Shown: piece after piece, positions 41,823-49,759 of the stretch | How the letters are laid out: the number at the start of each line of letters is the position of its first letter | Position numbering within the stretch: position 1 is the stretch's first letter | Source of the DNA: Pantoea rodasii | Lineage (GTDB): Bacteria > Pseudomonadota > Gammaproteobacteria > Enterobacterales > Enterobacteriaceae | Length of the DNA: 64,000 bases | Assembly (NCBI RefSeq): GCF_002095465.1 | Contig: NZ_MLFP01000020.1 | Coordinates: forward strand, 23,949-87,948 | Direction of reading: 5' to 3' | Notes under the pieces: generated by a model | The model's input: the letters and a program-made list of their open reading frames with translations, nothing else | Told to the model about the DNA's origin: nothing | The model's database searches: none | Position numbers and translations under genes: made by a program

Positions 41823-42839
41823 TTAGAAATCCGCTTTCAGTACCACGCGGTAATTGGCTTTACCGGCACGAACATGATCGAGCGCGTCATTGATTTTCGA
41901 CATCGGGAACGCTTCAACCGTCGGTGAGACGTCAGTGCGTGATGCCAGCTTCATTAGCGTACGCAGCTGGCCTGGTGAACCGGTTGATGAACCGGTAACA
42001 GCGCGGTCACCCATGATCAGGCTGAAGGCCGGCACTTCAAACGGCTTCATCACTGCACCAACGGTGTGGAATTTACCGTGCGGCGCCAGCGCCTGGAAGT
42101 ACGGCTGCCAGTCCAAATCAACAGCAACGGTGCTGATGATCAGATCAAACTGACCTGCCAGCGCATTCAGTGCCTGTGGATCACGGCTATTCACTACGCG
42201 ATCGGCGCCCATCGCCAGGATGGATTCGGTTTTGCTGGCGTTGGAACTAAAGGCTGTCACCTCGGCACCCATCGCGCGCAACAATTTGATCGCCATATGA
42301 CCCAGACCACCAATACCAATCACGCCCACACGGCTGGTGGCATTGATATTGTGCATCAGCAGCGGTTTGAACACGGTAATCCCGCCGCACAGCAGCGGAC
42401 CTGCCGTGGTGATATCCATCGATTCTGGCAGTGGGATGACCCATTGCCAGTCAGCACGCAGATGGCTGGCGAAGCCGCCTTTGTTCATGATGGTCGGCAC
42501 TGAGCCGTTTTCGCAGTTAACCTGCTCGCCATTGATGCAGGCATTACAGTGCTGGCAGCTTTTTGCCGTCCAGCCAATGCCCACGCGCTGACCGACTTTC
42601 AGGCCTTTATCTTGCGCGGCATCGCCCAGTGCACTGATGCGACCAATCACTTCGTGACCCGCAATCACCGGGAACGCCGAGATGCCCCACTCGTTATCAA
42701 TCATCGAGAGATCGGAATGGCACACGCCACAGTAATCGACCTCAACCTGTACCTCTTCAGCTGCCAGCGGACCGGCCTCATACTCAAAAGGCACCAGCGC
42801 TTCGCCTGCGTTCATCGCGGCATAACTTTTGATTTTCAT
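41823..42839 (-). CDS. Zinc-dependent alcohol dehydrogenase, copy 2
   Basis: Tandem paralogue of the gene at 40586-41602, also 338 residues, same zinc sites (DYCGVCHSDLSM, AGHEVIG, CQHCNACINGEQVNC) and the same Rossmann segment. The two proteins share long identical stretches (e.g. MHNINATSRVGVIGIGGLGH) and differ mostly in scattered substitutions, for example around residues 55 and 112-120, where substrate loops lie. The 220-base gap between them is not conserved, so the duplication is not fresh. Each gene appears to have its own promoter. Confidence 0.9.
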   Translation of the reverse strand: MKIKSYAAMNAGEALVPFEYEAGPLAAEEVQVEVDYCGVCHSDLSMIDNEWGISAFPVIAGHEVIGRISALGDAAQDKGLKVGQRVGIGWTAKSCQHCNACINGEQVNCENGSVPTIMNKGGFASHLRADWQWVIPLPESMDITTAGPLLCGGITVFKPLLMHNINATSRVGVIGIGGLGHMAIKLLRAMGAEVTAFSSNASKTESILAMGADRVVNSRDPQALNALAGQFDLIISTVAVDLDWQPYFQALAPHGKFHTVGAVMKPFEVPAFSLIMGDRAVTGSSTGSPGQLRTLMKLASRTDVSPTVEAFPMSKINDALDHVRAGKANYRVVLKADF

Positions 42840-42949
42840 TACTGTCCTCTGTTTCAGCGTTTTCGACCCACTAGTCTAGCAGAGCGTACGCCAGGATTAT
42901 GACGATAAATCAATCGATTATCCGCGATAGGTCAGAATAGCATTCAGGG

Positions 42950-43219
42950 TTAAAGCGGATCGTGATTGAGTGGGCTGCGAAAGGCGTGGCGAGCAGCATC
43001 AATCAGTTGGCTGGCGGTGACGGTGGATGGTAAATGAGACAGCACTTTATTGGCCTGCCAATAACACAGCACCATTGCTTCGTCAGTTTCACTTTCCGCC
43101 ATTTCGCGCAGTCGTCGACGCAGGGTTAACACATCCAGCGTTTGCTGCTCATCCACCATCTCCGCAATGGTCTGATTGATAACCTGATGGATGATTTTCC
43201 AGGACATTTCGGCAAACAC
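42950..43219 (-). CDS. Small hypothetical protein
   Basis: An 89-residue helical, acidic protein that I do not recognise: SWKIIHQVINQTIAEMVDEQ, TLDVLTLRRRLREMAESETD, EAMVLCYWQANKVLSHLP. It has no signal peptide or membrane segment. A GTG start six bases after GAGG at 43219 is well placed; an ATG at 43207 lacks a ribosome site. It lies between the second alcohol dehydrogenase and the divergent DsbA-like gene. Conserved helical character suggests a real protein, perhaps a small regulator. Confidence 0.6.
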   Translation of the reverse strand: MFAEMSWKIIHQVINQTIAEMVDEQQTLDVLTLRRRLREMAESETDEAMVLCYWQANKVLSHLPSTVTASQLIDAARHAFRSPLNHDPL

Positions 43220-43507
43220 ATTTAACCTCGTTGCTTAACTATTGGCTCCAGGCAAATGAATACAATGCACGGCACAGACCGCACAAAAAGGAAACAAAGC
43301 TGGCATAACTATAGCCGTTTATTTTCTGAGCAAACGGTGGAACAGCTGACATTCTTGTAGCTAGCGGATCTATAAAACGATTTTTATTGAATGTCGTATC
43401 CCACAAGCCGAATGTCCTTGTAACAAAAAAGCATAATCCCACGCTGGCTGTCGCCGCCGTGCTTTGCCAAAGTAGAGCAACGTTTAACCTCGCAACAGGG
43501 AATGAAT

Positions 43508-44068
43508 ATGAGTCAAACCACCGCTTTACACGCCGATCCACTGATTTGGGGCCAGGGTCCCAAAGTATTCGAAGTGTTTCTGGAGCCCACCTGCCCGTAC
43601 TCGGTGCGTGCGTTTAACAAACTCGACGCGCTGCTGGCCTTGGTGGGCGAAGATAAGATGACGCTGAAGATTCGGCTGCAATCGCAACCGTGGCATATGT
43701 ATTCAGGTCTGATTGTGCGTTATATCCTTGCGGCATCAACGCTGCCGGAAGGCAAAGCCGCAGCGAAAAAAGTGTTGCAGGCGGTTGCCGATCATCGTGA
43801 GGAGTTTGAATTCACCGATCATAGCCATGGCCCCAACATGGACGCGACGCCCAATCAAATTCTTGAGCGTTTGCAGCAGTACAGCGGCGTTGACGCACAT
43901 GCGCCTTTCCTGCGTGCTGAGCTGCAGAATGAGATCAAATGGCACAGTAAGTACTCACGTCAGAACGGCATTCACGTCTCGCCGACGTTTATCACTAACG
44001 GCCTGGTGCAGTTGGATATTGGCAGCGGTGACGATATTGAATCCTGGGCGCAGCGCATCCTCGCCTGA
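43508..44068 (+). CDS. DsbA-like thioredoxin-fold protein
   Basis: Thioredoxin-fold protein of 186 residues, related to DsbA/FrnE-like oxidoreductases. The active site appears as Cys29-Pro-Tyr-Ser32 in LEPTCPYSVRAFN; the second cysteine is replaced by serine, so it is a monothiol type, perhaps a glutathione-linked enzyme. The cis-Pro loop is IHVSPTFITNG near residue 160. It has no signal peptide, so it is cytoplasmic. AGGGA is six bases before the ATG at 43508; an ATG at 43502 is less likely. It stands just upstream of a molybdate-type binding protein but a GC-rich hairpin separates them. Confidence 0.83.
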   Translation: MSQTTALHADPLIWGQGPKVFEVFLEPTCPYSVRAFNKLDALLALVGEDKMTLKIRLQSQPWHMYSGLIVRYILAASTLPEGKAAAKKVLQAVADHREEFEFTDHSHGPNMDATPNQILERLQQYSGVDAHAPFLRAELQNEIKWHSKYSRQNGIHVSPTFITNGLVQLDIGSGDDIESWAQRILA

Positions 44069-44075
44069 CGCCTTC

Positions 44076-44093
44076 AGCCCGCTGCGGCGGGCT
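44076..44093 (+). terminator. GC-rich hairpin after the DsbA-like gene
   Basis: AGCCCGC-TGCG-GCGGGCT, a perfect 7-base stem eight bases after the stop codon. Only a short mixed T stretch follows, so it is a weaker terminator. Confidence 0.55.
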
Positions 44094-44182
44094 ATCCCCA
44101 TATTTCGCAACAGATTTCAGCTTGCACTGACGCTATGAATTCCGATAATCGTTATCTACCTAATTATATAGCGAGAAAAGGA

Positions 44183-45106
44183 ATGCGCCTTAACCACCTC
44201 ACAGCACTGCTGTTTACTTCCGCGGCGGCACTTAGCCTGCAGGCACAAGCTAATACTGATATTCGTGTCACCTATGCCGGCTCGATGGGTAAGGTCATGG
44301 ACCAGTCATTAGGTCCAGCCTTTGCTAAACAAAACGATGGCAAATATGAAGGTCAGGGTCAGGGCGCTTACGGTATGGCGCGTCTGTTGGCGAGCAAGAA
44401 AATCACCGCCGATGTGTTTGTATCCATCACACCAGGCCCGATGCAGATTCTTAAGGATGCGGGATTGATCGACAATGCCGTGCCCGTAGCGAGCACCAGC
44501 ATGGTGGTGGCGTATAGCCCGAAAGGGAAATTTGCGGAGCAGTTTGCAAAAGCCAAAGGCACCGATGCCAGCTGGTTAAAAGTCCTGGCCACGCCAGGCA
44601 TTAAGTTTGGTCGCACCGATCCTATCAACGATCCGAAAGGTCAGAACATCATCTTTACCCTGCTGCTGGCTGAGAAGTATTACCATCAGCCAGGTATCGC
44701 CGACAAAATCCTCGGTGGCTACCAGAATCCGGCTCAAACTCATCTCGAAGGCGGCCTGCTGGCGCGTCTGGAGAGCGGCCAGGTGGATGCTGCTGCGGGC
44801 TATGAAAGCGAAGTGATCTCGGCACACCTGCCTTATGTGGCCCTGCCGGATGAGATTAACCTGAGTAATCCAGCCATGGCAAAACAGTGGTATGACACTG
44901 TCAGCTTCAGCGTGAAAGACAGCACCGGCAAGGACAAAGAGTTGCATACCCAGCCGATGGTGTATTACGCCGCGGTGTTGAAAAATGCCCCCCATGGCGC
45001 CGCTGCGGGTAAAGCTTTTATCGATTTTATGCTGAGCCAGCCGGGTCAGGCGCTGTTTAAACAGAATGGCTATGCTGCGCCGAAAGGCGGTGCTGTTTAC
45101 CCATAA
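44183..45106 (+). CDS. Molybdate/tungstate-type substrate-binding protein
   Basis: Periplasmic binding protein of the ModA/WtpA superfamily, 307 residues from the ATG at 44183. The signal peptide (MRLNHLTALLFTSAAALSLQ, cleaved after AQA) is followed by IRVTYAGSMGKVMDQSLGPA, DVFVSITPGPMQILKDAGLI, STSMVVAYSPKG and KFGRTDPINDPKGQNIIFTL, as in WtpA-like proteins of archaea and bacteria. The upstream in-frame ATG at 44135 would put 16 polar residues before the signal. It overlaps the permease gene by one base. Molybdate or tungstate is probable but not certain. Confidence 0.85.
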   Translation: MRLNHLTALLFTSAAALSLQAQANTDIRVTYAGSMGKVMDQSLGPAFAKQNDGKYEGQGQGAYGMARLLASKKITADVFVSITPGPMQILKDAGLIDNAVPVASTSMVVAYSPKGKFAEQFAKAKGTDASWLKVLATPGIKFGRTDPINDPKGQNIIFTLLLAEKYYHQPGIADKILGGYQNPAQTHLEGGLLARLESGQVDAAAGYESEVISAHLPYVALPDEINLSNPAMAKQWYDTVSFSVKDSTGKDKELHTQPMVYYAAVLKNAPHGAAAGKAFIDFMLSQPGQALFKQNGYAAPKGGAVYP

Positions 45107-45885
45107 TGAAAAAGGGTCATACTGCCGCGCTGTGGCTATCGCTGCCAGCACTGTTGCTGCTGGCGGTCCCCTTTGTGACGCTTATTGGCATCACCCATTG
45201 GCAGCATTTGCAACTTGCCTGGGGTGATGGCAATGCCATTAAGACTTCACTCGGTTTAGGGGCTATCGCGCTGTTGCTGATTTTTGTCAGTGGTTTACCG
45301 GTGGCTTGGTGGCTGTCGCAAGCACAAGGCCGTGCACGCTTTATCGTGGAAATGCTGGTGATGATCCCGTTGCTGACGCCACCGCTGGCCATGGGAATAT
45401 TGCTGGTGAGTGCCTATGGCCCTTATAGCGTCCCGGGCGAACTGCTGGGGAAAATCGGCTGGACGCTGGTGAACAATCCCGCCGCCTTTATTTTGGCGCA
45501 GTGGTATGGCGCACTGCCCTACTTTATCACCACCGCGCGATCGGCCTTTGCCGGCGTGCCCCAGGATATATTGGATGCGGGTCGCACGTTGGGGGCATCA
45601 TCATGGCAGGGATTCTGGCGCTTGTCGGTTCCGCTGGCCGCGCCGGGATTGGCTTCCGCTACCGCATTGGCTTGGGTACGTGCAATGGGCGAGTTCGGCA
45701 TTGTGATGATTTTCGCCTATTTCCCGCAAGGGATGCCGGTTCAGCTGTATAACAACCTGCAAAATGATGGCGTAGACGCAGTGTACGTGCTGCTGTGGTT
45801 GCTGCTGCTGTTTACCTTGCCGGTGCCGCTGCTGTGCTTTGCCGCTTCAAGGCGGGTACGCGGAGAGCATATCGCGCTTAATTAA
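45106..45885 (+). CDS. ABC transporter permease, ModB/WtpB-like
   Basis: Inner-membrane permease of 259 residues with about six TM segments. The ATPase-contact EAA loop reads DILDAGRTLGASSWQGFWRLSVPLAAPGL, and VRAMGEFGIVMIFAYFPQ is typical of molybdate/sulfate permeases. It starts on the last base of the binding-protein gene (TAATG). No ATPase gene follows; the next gene is on the other strand. It must use an ATPase encoded elsewhere, such as ModC, or one of another importer. Confidence 0.87.
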   Translation: MKKGHTAALWLSLPALLLLAVPFVTLIGITHWQHLQLAWGDGNAIKTSLGLGAIALLLIFVSGLPVAWWLSQAQGRARFIVEMLVMIPLLTPPLAMGILLVSAYGPYSVPGELLGKIGWTLVNNPAAFILAQWYGALPYFITTARSAFAGVPQDILDAGRTLGASSWQGFWRLSVPLAAPGLASATALAWVRAMGEFGIVMIFAYFPQGMPVQLYNNLQNDGVDAVYVLLWLLLLFTLPVPLLCFAASRRVRGEHIALN

Positions 45886-45906
45886 GTCCAGTGCATAACG
45901 CGCCCG

Positions 45907-46296
45907 CTAAGGCTGAGCGCGTTTCTCACTTTCCTGCATGGCTTGATGCAAAGTCTCAAGTAGCGGTTCAATCTCCAGGGGTTTAGTGAAAATGGCAAAC
46001 AGCCCATGAGAAAACGCCTGACGACAAGCCTCAACCTTGTCTTGATCGGTCATGATCACTATCGGTAGCAAAGTATGGCGAGCGGCTAAACTCACCATGA
46101 CGTTAAGTTCCTCTGCGTCTGCGGTTTGCACGTCCACCAGCAAGCAACCGCGCAAGGGCTCATCGCTGTGTACTGCAACAGCAAACGACGCGATATCAGC
46201 AAAATCAGCCACTTCATATTCGATGGCTTTCAGCACAAAACCCAGCGATTCACGCACTGACAACTCATTATCCACTAACCAAACTTTTGCGCTCAT
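45907..46296 (-). CDS. Stand-alone response regulator receiver protein
   Basis: A 129-residue single receiver (REC) domain without an output domain. The phosphoacceptor Asp55 is in CLLVDVQT, with Thr83 in VIMTDQD and Lys105 in FTKPLE. The first acidic site reads Asp9-Asn10-Glu11 in LVDNELSVRES, so one metal-binding aspartate is replaced by asparagine. It looks like the N-terminal part of a FixJ/NarL regulator. GGAG is six bases before the ATG at 46296. No kinase is nearby. It may pass phosphate as a CheY/SpoOF-like shuttle, or be a truncated regulator. Confidence 0.78.
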   Translation of the reverse strand: MSAKVWLVDNELSVRESLGFVLKAIEYEVADFADIASFAVAVHSDEPLRGCLLVDVQTADAEELNVMVSLAARHTLLPIVIMTDQDKVEACRQAFSHGLFAIFTKPLEIEPLLETLHQAMQESEKRAQP

Positions 46297-46429
46297 TCCC
46301 TTCTCCGCCAACGGTGAAACTCAGTTAACTTTTGCATCGTGACCCATGCAGATTGCTTGCCATGGCAGTGGCACCCTTTTGCATCATGATAAGCAAGATT
46401 GAGGCGGTTTTTTATGTTCAGAAAACAGT

Positions 46430-46457
46430 AAAAAAAGCCCTCCGTTGACAGGAGGGT
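46430..46457 (-). terminator. Terminator of the T6SS operon
   Basis: Reading the minus strand, stem CCCTCC-TGTCAAC-GGAGGG is followed by C and a run of T residues. It lies 140 bases after the VasL-type gene and is the first such signal for transcription coming from the T6SS genes. Confidence 0.75.
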
Positions 46458-46596
46458 TATCAATATCGCTGTTCAGCCTGTTGATGCAGTGTGCAACTTT
46501 TATCTTTATTATCCTTGTTATTCAATATGTTTTACCGTCCAAATGACGATTTCAGACGTCTACCTAAGACAACTTTGATTTAGAGTGGTTGCTAAT

Positions 46597-47688
46597 TCAG
46601 TCCAGCGTGGGCTGCGCTTTCTGCTGCTGCAAAAGTTGAAAGCGAAACATAATCTGCTTCAGCCGCAGTCCTGTCTGAGTTTCCTCATTCAATTGATCAT
46701 TCTCGCTTTGAGCGTAGCGCCGCAGTTGCTCTTCAACCGGTATCTGTTCGTTAAAGGCTTGCATCGCTGAAAATATGCCGGTTTTCAACTCACTAACCGT
46801 CAGATACTTGCCTTTGGTTTTGTCCAGACTGTTCAGTTGCTCGGCCATATTTTCCAACTGCGCCATACCGCGGTGCCAGCTTGCCAACCGCTCCAAAGGT
46901 ATCGCTTGTTTTTCTCTGCGCTGTTGCTCTACCAATGCTTGAGCCGCAGCAACTTGCTGCTGATGTGCGTGGCGATACACACTGCCGCAGGCAAGCACCA
47001 ATGCCCCGGCCAACATTGCACAACAGGCACCACTCAAAAATGATTTGAATGATGACGGGGTTGCACGCATCGCTGATGGCTCATCGGCATCGGGATAAAC
47101 AACATAAACGCGGCTCGGATGGCTGTCCTGTACGCCGCTGGGTGCTGCCGGAATAAGCTGCACCGGCGAGTGCAGACTTTCTTGCAGCTGTGTCATTGAG
47201 TGTTTGACCTGATGCAATAACGTGTTGGCCTGTGCAAATTCCCTGATGCCAAAACGTAACAGCGCTTCACGCAGGGATATCAGCAGTCGCTCGGTTTCTA
47301 TCAGTTGGGTCAGCATTTCGCTGCCCTGCAGCTGCCAGCCACGATAGAGACTTTGCAGACGTCGAAACATCACGCTGAGGATATCGGCACGCGCATCAAT
47401 CGCCAGCGGCCAGAAAACCGACCACTGATGCACCACCAACGCATCAATCAAGTTCAGACCTTCGTTCAGACCGCTTAAACCCGTGTTATGAGCACGCGCG
47501 AGGGTAAACCAGGCCGCACTCTGCAACTCCAATCCATTTTGTTCAAACAACCCCAGCGTGAGTGTCTCCACTTTGCCCCAATCAACATCGGGCCGGGCGG
47601 GATGCGTCAGCTTGTTCATCTCTTCCCGCAACTGGGCATAGCCGGGTAAAGTGCGCGGATCTGCTCCGGTTTTGATCACCTGATTCAT
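46597..47688 (-). CDS. VasL-type ImpA-domain T6SS protein
   Basis: T6SS protein of 363 residues with an N-terminal ImpA/TssA-like domain (IKTGADPRTLPGYAQLREEM, HPARPDVDWGKVETLTLGLF, GLSGLNEGLNLIDALVVHQWSVFWP) and a single TM segment (FLSGACCAMLAGALVLACGSVY, about residues 220-241), followed by a coiled-coil-rich tail (QQVAAAQALVEQQRREKQ). This matches VasL-like proteins that end many enterobacterial T6SS operons. The ATG at 47688 begins the family consensus; an ATG at 47724 overlaps tssE by 17 bases and is possible. Its role is accessory to baseplate or membrane assembly. It is the last gene of the operon. Confidence 0.83.
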   Translation of the reverse strand: MNQVIKTGADPRTLPGYAQLREEMNKLTHPARPDVDWGKVETLTLGLFEQNGLELQSAAWFTLARAHNTGLSGLNEGLNLIDALVVHQWSVFWPLAIDARADILSVMFRRLQSLYRGWQLQGSEMLTQLIETERLLISLREALLRFGIREFAQANTLLHQVKHSMTQLQESLHSPVQLIPAAPSGVQDSHPSRVYVVYPDADEPSAMRATPSSFKSFLSGACCAMLAGALVLACGSVYRHAHQQQVAAAQALVEQQRREKQAIPLERLASWHRGMAQLENMAEQLNSLDKTKGKYLTVSELKTGIFSAMQAFNEQIPVEEQLRRYAQSENDQLNEETQTGLRLKQIMFRFQLLQQQKAQPTLD

Positions 47689-47707
47689 ATTCAACAACCT
47701 GCCTTGT

Positions 47708-48148
47708 TTATCGCGTCGATTCATTGCCGATTAACTGCTGCTGCTTTAAATGACGAAGCAGCACTCTGCCCTCTGGTTTGAATTCTGTGCCGTAGCGCAC
47801 CAGGCCGATTTCGGTGAGTTCGGCATCAATGGCATAGCGCAATTCGCCGGGCATCGTTTGCTCCAGCAATGCTACATCGATACGCTTTAGGCGCGGTTCG
47901 TACTTCAGCAGCACAGTTGAAAAGGTGGAAAGCAGCTGATGTGCTGTACCGGGCATCCCCTGCAGGATGCGGGTCATATCCGGCAGACCGTAATCAGGGA
48001 TGTGAGCAATAGAGCCTGCGCGGGTGTTAAGGATGCGCTGCAGATTATCCAGCACCGAGAGAATGACCTGGTCCCGTTCGCTTACGGCATCAAGTTCCAG
48101 CCCGCCACTAAAATTGCCGTAAAGGATCTCGTAAAGTGAAGGCATCAT
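47708..48148 (-). CDS. tssE: T6SS baseplate protein TssE
   Basis: Gp25-like baseplate protein that starts sheath assembly, 146 residues. The gp25 fold is visible in RDQVILSVLDNLQRILNTRAGS, DYGLPDM, and IDVALLEQTMPGELRYAIDAEL. The start overlaps the TssJ stop by one base (TAATG). It is smaller and more diverged from TssE of other systems in the N-terminus, but the position between tssJ and vasL supports the call. Confidence 0.88.
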   Translation of the reverse strand: MMPSLYEILYGNFSGGLELDAVSERDQVILSVLDNLQRILNTRAGSIAHIPDYGLPDMTRILQGMPGTAHQLLSTFSTVLLKYEPRLKRIDVALLEQTMPGELRYAIDAELTEIGLVRYGTEFKPEGRVLLRHLKQQQLIGNESTR

Positions 48149-48687
48149 TATGGTCTCTTAGCCTTTTCCGCTAGCAGCGTTAGGGTACCGTCACCCAGCT
48201 CAATCACGCGCGCGTTGTCCGGATCGAGATCATTGCGGGTCAGTAGCAGTCGCCACTGATCATCCTGAGTGTCCGGCGACAGGAACAGCCCGGCCACCGC
48301 CACGAACTCCGCCTTGTCGTCCATAGGCATATCGATACTGACTGACTCGCCAGGGCGTAAGCGGATGTCCTTTTGTGCCAACAGGTCCGCCTTCAGTACC
48401 TGACTGTCAGCAGCCAGCAATGACGGATAATCTGACGCGTCAAAAGCTTTACTGTCCTCCAGTTGCCATATGCGCACCACGGTTGAGAGCGCTGCGCCCT
48501 GCGCGTTACGGTTTGCCCCTTCACGGGCGCGAAAATCGAGGTGCAGCGTGCGTATTTGTTTGTAAAAAATGGATTTTGTTACGGAGACGGTGCCCTCTGA
48601 TACTTTCTGCGTCAGACCACAGCCGCTGACGCTCAACGCCAGCATAAGAGAGATAAGCGTTTTACCAGCGGTAGTCGCCCTGTTCAT
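48148..48687 (-). CDS. tssJ: T6SS outer-membrane lipoprotein TssJ
   Basis: Outer-membrane lipoprotein that anchors the TssM-TssL complex, 179 residues. The signal peptide ends in a lipobox LSVSGC with Cys23. The transthyretin-like domain has LSTVVRIWQLEDSKAFDASD (loop region), and LRPGESVSIDMPMDDKAEFVAVAGLF, typical of TssJ. It overlaps tssG by 26 bases and tssE by one. Confidence 0.9.
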   Translation of the reverse strand: MNRATTAGKTLISLMLALSVSGCGLTQKVSEGTVSVTKSIFYKQIRTLHLDFRAREGANRNAQGAALSTVVRIWQLEDSKAFDASDYPSLLAADSQVLKADLLAQKDIRLRPGESVSIDMPMDDKAEFVAVAGLFLSPDTQDDQWRLLLTRNDLDPDNARVIELGDGTLTLLAEKAKRP

Positions 48688-49759
48688 CGGTTTCGGTCCT
48701 TGAAGGTTGTACCCGGACGCGTTGATAGCGACCGAGTTGTATGGTTATCAGATCAGACTCGTGGGAGCCCGAAGGTTGTGTCAGAGGCAGCACAGCAGTA
48801 CGCCCCAGTTGCTTTGCCGCGCCTGTCCGGCAGCTCAGCTGCGCATCAGGCATCAGTGCGCGGTCAACGCAGAGTTCCAGTCGCGCATCCAGCTTTGCCC
48901 CCAGGTAGACGTGCAGCAGCGCCATCAGGTCACCGTGCAGTTGCCCGCCGGGGAGCCAGCCCTGGACTTCCTCACGGTTATCGGTTAACAGTCTCAGCAA
49001 CACCTGACCGTTGACGTCGGTGGCATGCGTCCCCATCACCGGGCGGTGCTTCAGACTGACCGGGTGGCGCGTGCTCATATTCAGCAGGGAAGACTGAGGA
49101 ATACGACGGGGGTCCCAGGGAACGACCTGCGCGCCTGTGTCCGGTGCCAGCAGGCTCACCAGTGAGGTAACGCCTTCCGCAGTTCGCCCGGGCAGCAGCA
49201 TCACCGGCAGCAACGCCAGGAAACGCGAGACCGGCGTTGCGATATTTTGTGCGCAGCCGCTTATCCCCAAACCCGCCAGCCCCAGCAGGTACTGAGATGT
49301 GTTATCAGCACCGCCAGGGATGAAAGTTGCAGGATAGGTGTATTTGCGCCAGATGCGGTAAAACTGCGTTGTCAGGCGGTGGCTGAAAATATCCAGGAAA
49401 TCCTGTGTAGCCTCATGCCCTTCTCGCTTCCGCGTAATGTCGTCGAGAAAGTGAGTCGGGAGCGGAGACTCGGTGCCATAGAGCCCCATGAAATTAATGC
49501 GCACTGTAGGCGGCAGGTAAGGATGAGCGGGCGCTTCCGCACTACGAATTTCCCCCGCCGGGAAGCCCATGCCGGGATGAGGCCGGAAGCGAACCGGCTC
49601 ATGCCGCACCTGCCAGGTGCTGCCCGGCACGGGTGCATCAGGGTCGCTCCTTTCCAGCAGCTGACAGAATCGGTAAAAATTCATGTAAGGCAGCCGGTCG
49701 CCCAGCCGCGCGATTAGCCGGGCAGGCGCTGACTGTGATTCTCTTTCCACCGGATGCAT
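48662..49759 (-). CDS. tssG: T6SS baseplate protein TssG
   Basis: Baseplate wedge protein of 365 residues. Family marks are LPYMNFYRFCQLLERSDPDA, VRHEPVRFRPHPGMGFPAGE, VRINFMGLYGTESPLPTHFL and FLDIFSHRLTTQFYRIWRKY. It forms the (TssF)2-TssG wedge with the protein encoded just upstream. It overlaps tssF by 46 bases and tssJ by 26. Confidence 0.92.
   Translation of the reverse strand: MHPVERESQSAPARLIARLGDRLPYMNFYRFCQLLERSDPDAPVPGSTWQVRHEPVRFRPHPGMGFPAGEIRSAEAPAHPYLPPTVRINFMGLYGTESPLPTHFLDDITRKREGHEATQDFLDIFSHRLTTQFYRIWRKYTYPATFIPGGADNTSQYLLGLAGLGISGCAQNIATPVSRFLALLPVMLLPGRTAEGVTSLVSLLAPDTGAQVVPWDPRRIPQSSLLNMSTRHPVSLKHRPVMGTHATDVNGQVLLRLLTDNREEVQGWLPGGQLHGDLMALLHVYLGAKLDARLELCVDRALMPDAQLSCRTGAAKQLGRTAVLPLTQPSGSHESDLITIQLGRYQRVRVQPSRTETDEQGDYRW

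Noticed and set aside
43239..43541. A 100-codon minus-strand frame and a 76-codon plus-strand frame in the region before the DsbA-like gene
   Set aside because: They overlap each other and the DsbA-like start, lack ribosome sites, and show no protein-like pattern.
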